From Legionellaceae bacterium (lineage in GTDB: Bacteria > Pseudomonadota > Gammaproteobacteria > Legionellales > Legionellaceae): 5,467 bases of DNA. Below are positions 1 through 4,753 of the stretch, one piece after another. The notes under the pieces were generated by a model, which saw only the letters and a program-made list of their open reading frames with translations, was not told the DNA's origin and did no database searches. The position numbers and the translations under genes are program-made. The first letter of the stretch is position 1. Each line of letters opens with the position of its first letter. Location of the stretch: the NCBI GenBank assembly GCA_023266075.1, contig JAHFRX010000111.1, forward strand, positions 1 through 5,467, in the 5' to 3' direction.

Positions 1-1
1 T

Positions 2-655
2 TTCACCGGCGCATTTCCAACCGTCCTTTATTTACTCGGTGCAAACCCGATTGGCGCGCCCTGGTACATCGCAGGCTATATCGGCTCAACCGAATTTACC
101 ATCGCAGCACTTGCGAAGACACCTTGCAATGAATTGGCACAGGCATGGCTACTCACGTCACTTAATGGTATCGAAAAATATGACCCACGCCTCTTGACGC
201 CACATGGGTTATCTCAAAATGAATATATTATCGTAAATGATGTCATCCATGCACATGCAGGTTTATTACATCAATATTGGAAGCCCCGAAATATTGATCA
301 AGAAGAAAATATCACGCGATGCGAAACACGACGTGCACAAGAAAAAGAAAATCAACACACGGTGAGTATTTTACTTCACAACAAGTCACCGTTAACATCA
401 CGTATACTCGAGCAGTCACAACAATACATGAAACAAAAAGAGCCTCAAAAGGCCATTTCTCTCTTAAAAAGCGCTACATTCATCAACCCAAGTAGTCCTG
501 CGCTCTTTAATAATTTATGTGTTTTTTATGGTATCCAAAAAGAATATGATCTTGGCATAGACGCTTGCAAACACGCACTATCAATCGATCCAAATTTTCA
601 ACTTGCACGTAACAATCTTACATGGCTCATACACGAAAGTAATACACCGCACTGA
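2..655 (+). CDS. TPR-containing protein, C-terminal part (5' end cut by window edge)
   Basis: The reading frame is open from the first base, so the gene starts left of the window; 217 residues are visible. A TTG at 134 is in frame but lies in the middle of continuous, well-structured coding sequence, so it is unlikely to be the start. Residues 1 to about 85 form a compact domain rich in Gly, Pro and aromatics (for example GAPWYIAGYIGS, then AWLLTS). Residues 90-130 are polar and Glu/Gln/Arg rich and read as a linker. Residues about 133-165 and 166-199 are two TPR units (spaced A/L/Y positions, FINPSS and SIDPNF at the repeat ends), followed by a capping helix (LARNNLTWL). TPRs bind other proteins. 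The first domain reminds me of the extracytoplasmic tail of large membrane glycosyltransferases, which would fit the sugar genes next door, but this is recollection and the catalytic part is not visible. It converges on the glycosyltransferase gene with a 33-bp gap and no clear terminator. Confidence 0.8.
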   Translation, partial: FTGAFPTVLYLLGANPIGAPWYIAGYIGSTEFTIAALAKTPCNELAQAWLLTSLNGIEKYDPRLLTPHGLSQNEYIIVNDVIHAHAGLLHQYWKPRNIDQEENITRCETRRAQEKENQHTVSILLHNKSPLTSRILEQSQQYMKQKEPQKAISLLKSATFINPSSPALFNNLCVFYGIQKEYDLGIDACKHALSIDPNFQLARNNLTWLIHESNTPH

Positions 656-688
656 ATTATACTGCGCGCTGTCTCCTTTGCCATTGTT

Positions 689-1480
689 TTATCCGCCTAC
701 TAATAAACGTCGAATACCTCTTCTCATTTCAGCAAAACGCAATGTACCAATAACACGTAACGAATCCATAATACTATTGGCTGGAAGTTTACTAACGCCT
801 TTTTCTCTATCAATAAAATGAATAGGGACTTCACAAATTTTTGCTTTGTTTTGGTGTAAAATCCACAAAAGATGAAGCTTATATGCATAGTGATTTGATA
901 AAAAATGGGTCGGTAGAACATCTATTAAAATATGACGTCGTGTCGCTCGAAATCCACTGGTAAAATCTTTGTATTTAAAACTTAATATCACTCTCGCGAC
1001 ATAATTTCCCAACACAGAAAGAAATTTACGGTGCACACCCCAGTTTCTAGGAATACGCCCCCCTCGCACATATCGGCTGCCAATAGCAACATCGTTTTCT
1101 TGTAAAGCTTCAAACAAAAGCGGCAAATATTTCGGCTGATGTGATAAGTCGGCATCAAATTCCACAATAATATCAGCCATCAATGTATGAAAAGCGAATT
1201 GCATCGCTTGCAAATAAGCAGCGCCTAATCCTGTTTTTTGAAGCTCGGTCTGTAAAAATAATCGCTCATGATATATCACTTGGAGTGCACGGACTTTATC
1301 TTGCGTGTCATCTGTTGAGGCACTATCAAAAATTAAAATACTCACTTGATAATCGCGCAATTCGCCAACGATACTCATCACTTGATGAATCGTCTCTTGT
1401 ATCACTAACCCTTCGTTATAGGTCGGAATAATGATCACTATCGTTTCTTTATCCACCTGACGTTGTCGTAGATTATTCAT
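689..1480 (-). CDS. DPM1-like polyprenyl-phosphate glycosyltransferase (GT family 2)
   Basis: A 263-residue GT-A fold enzyme that probably transfers a hexose from a nucleotide sugar to polyprenyl phosphate at the cytoplasmic face of the membrane. Motifs in order: PTYNEG (19-24) at the nucleotide-binding strand, DSASTDDT (52-59), the metal-binding DAD in EFDADLSHQP (107-116), GSRYVRGG (134-141), DFTSGFR (172-178) and REKGVSKL (225-232). These match dolichol-phosphate mannosyltransferase/polyprenol-monophosphomannose synthase proteins. No C-terminal membrane segments or GtrA-like domain follow, so it is the short, soluble or peripheral form. I chose the ATG at 1480 because it starts 2 nt after the stop of the upstream membrane protein gene and gives the usual short lead before the first strand. 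An ATG at 1534 would add 18 residues and overlap the upstream gene. There is no clear Shine-Dalgarno site, so translation coupling is likely. The sugar (mannose, glucose or other) cannot be read from sequence. Confidence 0.92.
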   Translation of the reverse strand: MNNLRQRQVDKETIVIIIPTYNEGLVIQETIHQVMSIVGELRDYQVSILIFDSASTDDTQDKVRALQVIYHERLFLQTELQKTGLGAAYLQAMQFAFHTLMADIIVEFDADLSHQPKYLPLLFEALQENDVAIGSRYVRGGRIPRNWGVHRKFLSVLGNYVARVILSFKYKDFTSGFRATRRHILIDVLPTHFLSNHYAYKLHLLWILHQNKAKICEVPIHFIDREKGVSKLPANSIMDSLRVIGTLRFAEMRRGIRRLLVGG

Positions 1481-1482
1481 CA

Positions 1483-2610
1483 CTATTGCCAAAACAATTT
1501 TAGTTGAGGAAACTCGAAACCACGCGGCGCACATCCATCAAAATACCAAAAATAACCGTACCTAAGAAAAATAAGATACACACATACCATCGATAAAAAA
1601 CACCGATTTGAAGGTGCTTTCTTAGCCATACAAAACATGAAAACGGATGACGCATAAGCTAAAAAAACCCATCGATAAGCATCTATTCCAAAAAATACTA
1701 ATAACAAAGGCATCACACACGCACACCAGGCCGCAATATAACACAAGCATTGATAGCTTTTATGCGATTGACGATCAACAAATAATGTTGCAATCAATGT
1801 TGCATAAATCAGCAGTAGTACTATTTCAAAGTAAAGAAAAATAAAGTCACCATGAGGAGGCGGTGCCACGTTGTTCTGTAAATCATAAAAAGTATTATCT
1901 ACCGCTTGCGACGTATACTGATTATGAAACGTAGAAAAATACTCCAAGCGTGCACCATCGCCAATCGTTTGTGTGACTTTAGTAATAAACGCTTCTATTT
2001 TCGAAACAGGAACTGTTTGTAAAAATACAGTTAAACACAAAAATGTACCACCTATCACAACAGCGTCAATGATGGTTCTCTTGCTGCTCACTCTATTGAG
2101 CAGCAAAGACACAAAATAAATGGGGATCGTCGTCAATAAAGCCGCTTCATGAATAAAGAGTGAAGCCACCATCAAAATCAACCCAACCCATTGAAATCGG
2201 ATGAAAACTAATGCCACCATCAGCAGTAAATAAAGGAGTTGATCACTATAACCAATGAGATGAAAAAAATACCCACCTGTCGGCGCTAAAAAAAATAAAA
2301 TCAGCATCATTTTTTGCTGAATTTTCGCAGTATACGCATATTTCAGCAAAAACATTATCAACGTCACCAACACCGCTATCTGAAGCGAACTCATCAGCGA
2401 ATAGCTAAATCGAAGATCGCCCAATGGATAAAGCAATGTCCCTAAAAGACCGCGGCGATAGAAACCCTCAAAAAAACTAGGGAGATAATAATTGATACTC
2501 CACATACTCGGCATTCGCCAGCCCACATAAGCAGCAAGAAGAACCGCGAGCATCAAATATCCATATACATATTTATCGATGGATTGAGTGAACCGTGCTT
2601 CGACATTCAT
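1483..2610 (-). CDS. Polytopic membrane protein, possible lipid-linked sugar glycosyltransferase (GT-C-like)
   Basis: A 375-residue protein with about ten predicted membrane spans (roughly 15-31, 76-94, 101-118, 124-138, 141-153, 156-171, 182-199, 255-277, 287-307, 312-329 and 338-356; exact number uncertain) and one large polar loop at about 200-254. I do not recognise a named family. Conspicuous polar motifs next to membrane segments are EGFYRRGLLG (48-57), GYSDQLLY (120-127), FIHEAALL (152-159) and GIDAYRW (308-314). RRG-LLG near the N terminus, HE in a middle span and D--RW late in the protein resemble patterns I recall from uncharacterised polytopic sugar-handling proteins. That, plus a gap of only 2 nt to the DPM1-like gene, suggests it uses the lipid-linked sugar made by that enzyme, but this is inference. 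The gene lies 67 bp downstream of cytochrome c4 with no convincing terminator between, so read-through is possible. The start ATG has only a weak AAGG 13 nt upstream. EpsG/Wzy-like polymerase is an alternative reading. Confidence 0.85.
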   Translation of the reverse strand: MNVEARFTQSIDKYVYGYLMLAVLLAAYVGWRMPSMWSINYYLPSFFEGFYRRGLLGTLLYPLGDLRFSYSLMSSLQIAVLVTLIMFLLKYAYTAKIQQKMMLILFFLAPTGGYFFHLIGYSDQLLYLLLMVALVFIRFQWVGLILMVASLFIHEAALLTTIPIYFVSLLLNRVSSKRTIIDAVVIGGTFLCLTVFLQTVPVSKIEAFITKVTQTIGDGARLEYFSTFHNQYTSQAVDNTFYDLQNNVAPPPHGDFIFLYFEIVLLLIYATLIATLFVDRQSHKSYQCLCYIAAWCACVMPLLLVFFGIDAYRWVFLAYASSVFMFCMAKKAPSNRCFLSMVCVYLIFLRYGYFWYFDGCAPRGFEFPQLKLFWQ

Positions 2611-2677
2611 AACGCTTAAACTGCCTTTTTCACAAAAGTGCTACCATTGCATATTTTGACTATAGATTCAATAAATA

Positions 2678-3274
2678 TCACCTCTCAGGTGTTGCCAAAT
2701 ACGCCGAAACAGCACGCATTTCCGCTTCATTCATACGTGCTGCAATCATCTGCATAATATCATTCAAATCATTTTGGCGCGTTTTATTTTTAAAGGCTTG
2801 AAGTTGCAAAACAGCATACGCTTCCTTTTGACCCGCCAGTACCGGAAAGCCCGCCAGCGGATTGCCCAGTGCATCAGGTCCATGGCACGCAATACACGCC
2901 GTAATATGCTTTATTGCATCACCAGAGCGATACAGTCTGTCGCCCAACTCGTTTTTCCGCTGCATTTTTAATGCCGAGCGTTCTTGCTTCGAATAAAAAT
3001 AGGCAATCGCCTCAATGTCCTCTTCTGTTAGCGCCGCCACAAAAGGTACCATCACAGGAGAGTGACGTAGTTTATCCTTTTTAAAATCATGTAGCTGTTT
3101 CATCAGATACGTTTGATGCTGTCCCGCAAGATTAGGCCATATTGGATTTGTGCTCACGCCTTTTTCACCGTGACACACGGCACACACCGAAGATTTTTCT
3201 TTCCCAAGTTCGAAATTTGAGGCAAAAACACTTGCCACAAAGAAAAAATAAAATACAAAAGCAAATTTTTTCAT
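2678..3274 (-). CDS. Cytochrome c4, di-haem periplasmic c-type cytochrome
   Basis: A 198-residue exported electron carrier. The N terminus (MKK, then a Phe/Val-rich core to about residue 16, then VFAS) is a Sec signal peptide, with cleavage expected around residues 18-20. Two homologous haem domains follow. The first has CAVCH (31-35) with axial Met75 in SPVM; the second has CIACH (127-131) with axial Met174 (Met176 is an alternative). The tails of both domains align (VAALTEEDIEAIAYFY and IAARMNEAEMRAVSAYL), the internal duplication typical of cytochrome c4, and the length fits that family. In relatives it passes electrons to terminal oxidases such as cbb3. The gene is divergent from engB across 50 bp, and a good promoter lies over the start of engB. 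There is no clear ribosome binding site upstream of the ATG. Maturation would need the Ccm haem-ligation system, which is not in this window. Confidence 0.95.
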   Translation of the reverse strand: MKKFAFVFYFFFVASVFASNFELGKEKSSVCAVCHGEKGVSTNPIWPNLAGQHQTYLMKQLHDFKKDKLRHSPVMVPFVAALTEEDIEAIAYFYSKQERSALKMQRKNELGDRLYRSGDAIKHITACIACHGPDALGNPLAGFPVLAGQKEAYAVLQLQAFKNKTRQNDLNDIMQMIAARMNEAEMRAVSAYLATPER

Positions 3275-3320
3275 GGATAATATGATACTCTGTTCGCACT
3301 AAATCAATCGAATATTATCC
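3275..3320. repeat. Perfect inverted repeat in the cytochrome c4/engB divergent region
   Basis: GGATAATAT at 3275-3283 is mirrored by ATATTATCC at 3312-3320, with a 28-bp spacer; the flanking T3274/A3321 extends the match to 10 bp. Each arm contains GATAAT, a 5/6 match to the sigma-70 -10 hexamer, read inward: rightwards in the left arm (towards engB) and leftwards in the right arm (towards cytochrome c4). The repeat may therefore simply be two facing -10 elements. It could also be a site for a dimeric regulator or a DNA loop. The spacing between arm centres (37 bp) is not a whole number of helical turns, which argues mildly against a single dimer bound on one face. Confidence 0.6.
3276..3286 (+). 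promoter_or_regulatory. Candidate -10 region for engB
   Basis: GATAAT (3276-3281) and overlapping TATGAT (3281-3286) are each 5/6 matches to the -10 hexamer, at a sensible distance from the engB ATG at 3325. No good -35 hexamer lies 16-18 bp upstream; the sequence there is A-rich, which could act as an UP-like element or leave the promoter weak or activator dependent. Transcription from here would overlap the start of the cytochrome c4 leader by about 20 nt. Confidence 0.35.
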
Positions 3321-3342
3321 AAAAATGAGCGTTTATAATCAA
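3314..3342 (-). promoter_or_regulatory. Predicted sigma-70 promoter of cytochrome c4
   Basis: On the minus strand TTGATT (3342-3337, 4/6 of the -35 consensus) is followed after exactly 17 bp by GATAAT (3319-3314, 5/6 of the -10 consensus). The start of transcription would fall near 3307, giving a leader of about 33 nt. The -35 hexamer and most of the spacer lie within the first codons of engB. This is consensus matching by eye. Confidence 0.5.
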
Positions 3343-3942
3343 ACTGTATTTTTGAAGAGTGCAGCACAGGTTTCTCAACTACCCGTTGATACCGGTTTTG
3401 AAGTGGCTTTTGCTGGACGCTCTAATGCTGGAAAATCAAGTGCTTTAAATTGCCTGACTGGCATCAGAGGTCTTGCTCGCACCAGCAAAACACCCGGGCG
3501 CACACAGTTAATTAATTTATTCTATGTAAACGACGAAGCACATCGCTTAGTGGATTTACCGGGTTACGGTTATGCCAAAGTCTCCGCAAAAATTAAACAA
3601 GCCTGGCAAGCCCATCTGGCGCGCTATCTTGAAGTACGCCAAAGCCTAAAAGGCTTAATCTTGTTAATGGATATTCGACACCCGTTAAAAGAACTTGATC
3701 AAACGATGATCTCATGGTGTCTTACGCGTCATCTCCCTGTCCATATCTTACTCACAACAGCGGATAAACTGAGCAAAAATCAGGCTAGTCAAGCGCTTTC
3801 TGCCGTAAAAAAACATTACGCAGCAAACATCGGCCAAGGCATCAGCGTGCAGACTTTTTCATGCTTAAAACGCCAAGGATTAGAAGAGCTCGAACAACAA
3901 CTCGATCGTTGGCTGGAGGTGCAATCCCATAATGCTCACTGA
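3325..3942 (+). CDS. engB: Ribosome biogenesis GTP-binding protein EngB (YihA/YsxC)
   Basis: A 205-residue cytoplasmic TRAFAC-class GTPase needed for late assembly of the 50S ribosomal subunit in bacteria studied. GTPase motifs in order: G1 GRSNAGKSS (31-39), G2 SKTPGRTQ (54-61) with the switch-I Thr, G3 DLPGYGYA (77-84), G4 TTADKL (144-149) and G5 SCLKRQG (179-185). The SNAGKSS P-loop and PGYGYA switch II are diagnostic of the EngB family, and length and start are normal for it. The G4 motif has Thr where family members usually have Lys (TKAD), and G5 has Cys in place of the second Ser of the usual SS-K pattern; both are probably tolerated, since the base-contacting Asp is present. The ATG at 3325 has no clear Shine-Dalgarno sequence. 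It is divergent from cytochrome c4, a pairing seen in other gammaproteobacteria, and converges on the antitoxin gene with a 54-bp gap. Confidence 0.96.
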   Translation: MSVYNQTVFLKSAAQVSQLPVDTGFEVAFAGRSNAGKSSALNCLTGIRGLARTSKTPGRTQLINLFYVNDEAHRLVDLPGYGYAKVSAKIKQAWQAHLARYLEVRQSLKGLILLMDIRHPLKELDQTMISWCLTRHLPVHILLTTADKLSKNQASQALSAVKKHYAANIGQGISVQTFSCLKRQGLEELEQQLDRWLEVQSHNAH

Positions 3943-3996
3943 TCTTTTTTGTGGCTTCAGAAAATGATTCATCTTGAACTTATATTATTAATCACC

Positions 3997-4317
3997 TTAA
4001 ACGGCCTCAATGGATAGCCGAAATCCAAGACCTCTCAAGACGGTATCCAGTGTTATGAGTCTGGGATTACCGCGTTTTGATAATATGCGGTACAGATGCT
4101 CTCTGTTCAGTTTTGTTTTTTCCGATAATTTGCTTATGCCACCGTAGGCCTGAGCTACGTTACGCAAGGCTAACATGAATACTTCAGTGTCGTGATCTTC
4201 TTCATATTCTTCTAGCGCGACTTTTAAATAAGCAATAGCCTCGCCTTTATCTGTAAGACTTTCCAATAGCCTATCATGATAGCTAGAGGTATTTTTCATG
4301 ATATTTTCATGGTTCAT
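3997..4317 (-). CDS. HigA-like antitoxin, helix-turn-helix regulator (COG3636 type)
   Basis: A 106-residue protein matching the probable addiction-module antidote family. The N-terminal half, with YHDRLLESL (13-21), GEAIAYLKVALEE (25-37) and TEVFMLALRNVAQAYGG (44-60), is the usual lead-in. A helix-turn-helix follows at about 61-80 (ISKLSEKT, then LNREHLYRILS), then RGNPRLITLDTVLRGLGFRLSI (82-103). The antitoxin would bind and neutralise a RelE/HigB-like RNase toxin and repress their shared promoter. The gene overlaps the toxin stop by ATGA, the order being toxin first, as in higBA-type modules. A strong AGGAGG lies 7 nt before the ATG at 4317, which decides this start over the internal Met at residue 7. 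No motif is lost, so it should be functional although its toxin partner is broken. It ends 54 bp from the convergent engB. Confidence 0.93.
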   Translation of the reverse strand: MNHENIMKNTSSYHDRLLESLTDKGEAIAYLKVALEEYEEDHDTEVFMLALRNVAQAYGGISKLSEKTKLNREHLYRILSKRGNPRLITLDTVLRGLGFRLSIEAV

Positions 4318-4592
4318 AACCGATCCTCCTGTGACTCACGCCAATACGCGTGAGCTTTCTTTATATCTTCTTCTTGAGATCCTTTGTCGCCACCGAGTAA
4401 TAAAAGGCCCTTTCAACCTCGAAGCTCATAGACTCCGGCACCAACTGATTTGCAATCCCCCTCATGCCCAAACGACAGGCGATCAATTCTTCGTCGTATA
4501 CGAGCTTTGGTGGTCTTATCTTTGATCTTGGTCAGCCAATCTTCAAATGGCTCCTTGCCCGAATCAGTTTTATATAAACGAATCTCTTTCAT
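4314..4592 (-). pseudogene. RelE/HigB-like toxin, broken (internal deletion and in-frame stop)
   Basis: Reading from the ATG at 4592, the first 59 codons give a typical toxin N-terminal half: MKEIRLYKTDSGKEPFEDWL, then a Lys/Arg-rich helix with KARIRRRIDRLSFG, then GVYELRG. A TGA follows at 4415-4413. In the same frame the next 32 codons resume the family's C-terminal half: KGLLLLGGDKGSQEEDIKKAHAYW, then RESQEDRL and a TGA at 4316-4314 that overlaps the antitoxin ATG. In intact relatives (PF05973, Gp49/HigB-like addiction-module killer proteins), as I recall them, about 17-20 residues of a GPGYRVYF type stand between YELR and LLLGGDK. Here only Gly-stop-Lys remain. So a core strand and its conserved Tyr/Arg residues are gone, with no net frameshift and a stop at the junction. 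The product would be a 59-residue fragment that should lack RNase activity. Confidence 0.85.
4325..4330 (-). promoter_or_regulatory. Strong ribosome binding site of the antitoxin
   Basis: AGGAGG on the minus strand, 7 nt before the ATG at 4317 and inside the last codons of the toxin reading frame. It is the only textbook Shine-Dalgarno site before a gene start in the window, and it would let the antitoxin be translated efficiently even though toxin translation stops early. Confidence 0.8.
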
Positions 4593-4597
4593 TACTT

Positions 4598-4626
4598 ATT
4601 GTAGCTTATTAGCTACATAATGCAAA
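4598..4626 (-). promoter_or_regulatory. Predicted promoter of the toxin-antitoxin module
   Basis: On the minus strand TTTGCA (4626-4621, 4/6 to the -35 consensus) is followed after 17 bp by TACAAT (4603-4598, 5/6 to the -10 consensus). Transcription would start about 6-7 nt further on, almost on top of the toxin ATG at 4592, so the message may be leaderless or nearly so. This would fit the lack of a Shine-Dalgarno sequence before the toxin. The palindrome at 4600-4617 covers the spacer and most of the -10 hexamer. Confidence 0.45.
4600..4617. promoter_or_regulatory. 18-bp palindrome, likely antitoxin operator
   Basis: TGTAGCT at 4600-4606 and AGCTACA at 4611-4617 are perfect inverted arms around a 4-bp AT centre. 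It sits 7 bp upstream of the toxin start and over the predicted promoter, where autorepressing antitoxin or toxin-antitoxin complexes bind in this class of module. Binding by the adjacent helix-turn-helix antitoxin is inferred from position and symmetry. It is not a terminator: no T-run follows on either strand. Confidence 0.65.
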
Positions 4627-4693
4627 TAGGATTGTGTTTGGTTTATGTAATCAAAGGTGTCAGACTTCGATTGATTCCTGGTTGGGGCTTTTC

Positions 4694-4722
4694 TTGCATC
4701 GAATAACAAACTACTTTATGCT
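4694..4722 (+). promoter_or_regulatory. Weak candidate promoter for the hydrolase gene
   Basis: TTGCAT (4694-4699, 3/6) and TATGCT (4717-4722, 4/6) are spaced by 17 bp, and transcription would start near 4729, about 25 nt before the ATG. A second -10-like hexamer, TACAAT (4732-4737), has no -35 partner. Both are marginal matches. The rest of 4618-4753 shows no gene on either strand. Confidence 0.25.
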
Positions 4723-4753
4723 CTAAGCTAATACAATAGCATGTTCGACTTTT

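Noticed and set aside
656..688. Bidirectional terminator between the convergent TPR and glycosyltransferase genes
   Set aside because: No stem of useful length with a T-run was found in this 33-bp gap on either strand.
603..821. Open frame of 72 codons on the + strand across the convergent gene ends
   Set aside because: It overlaps the end of the TPR gene and the glycosyltransferase C terminus in the wrong frames and has no protein-like pattern.
1183..1431. Open frame of 82 codons on the + strand inside the glycosyltransferase gene
   Set aside because: It lies wholly within a well-supported gene on the other strand, has no family resemblance and no ribosome binding site.
1481..1534. Extended 281-residue start of the glycosyltransferase at 1534
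   Set aside because: The extra 18 residues lie within the end of the membrane protein gene and have no counterpart in DPM1-like proteins; the ATG at 1480 gives the usual N terminus.
2679..2691. CACCT/AGGTG hairpin at the cytochrome c4 stop as a rho-independent terminator
   Set aside because: The stem is only 5 bp with a 3-nt loop, and the sequence after it on the minus strand is mixed A/T rather than a T-run.
4413..4415. The toxin TGA as a programmed read-through or selenocysteine codon
   Set aside because: The stop coincides with loss of about 15-20 conserved codons, so read-through would still give a protein lacking its core. No selenocysteine insertion structure is apparent, and the family has no such member that I know of.
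4666..4676. TTCGATTGATT, repeated in inverted orientation at 3302-3312 in the cytochrome c4/engB spacer
   Set aside because: An 11-bp match between two places is expected several times by chance in a window of this size, and neither copy has extended similarity or a shared role.
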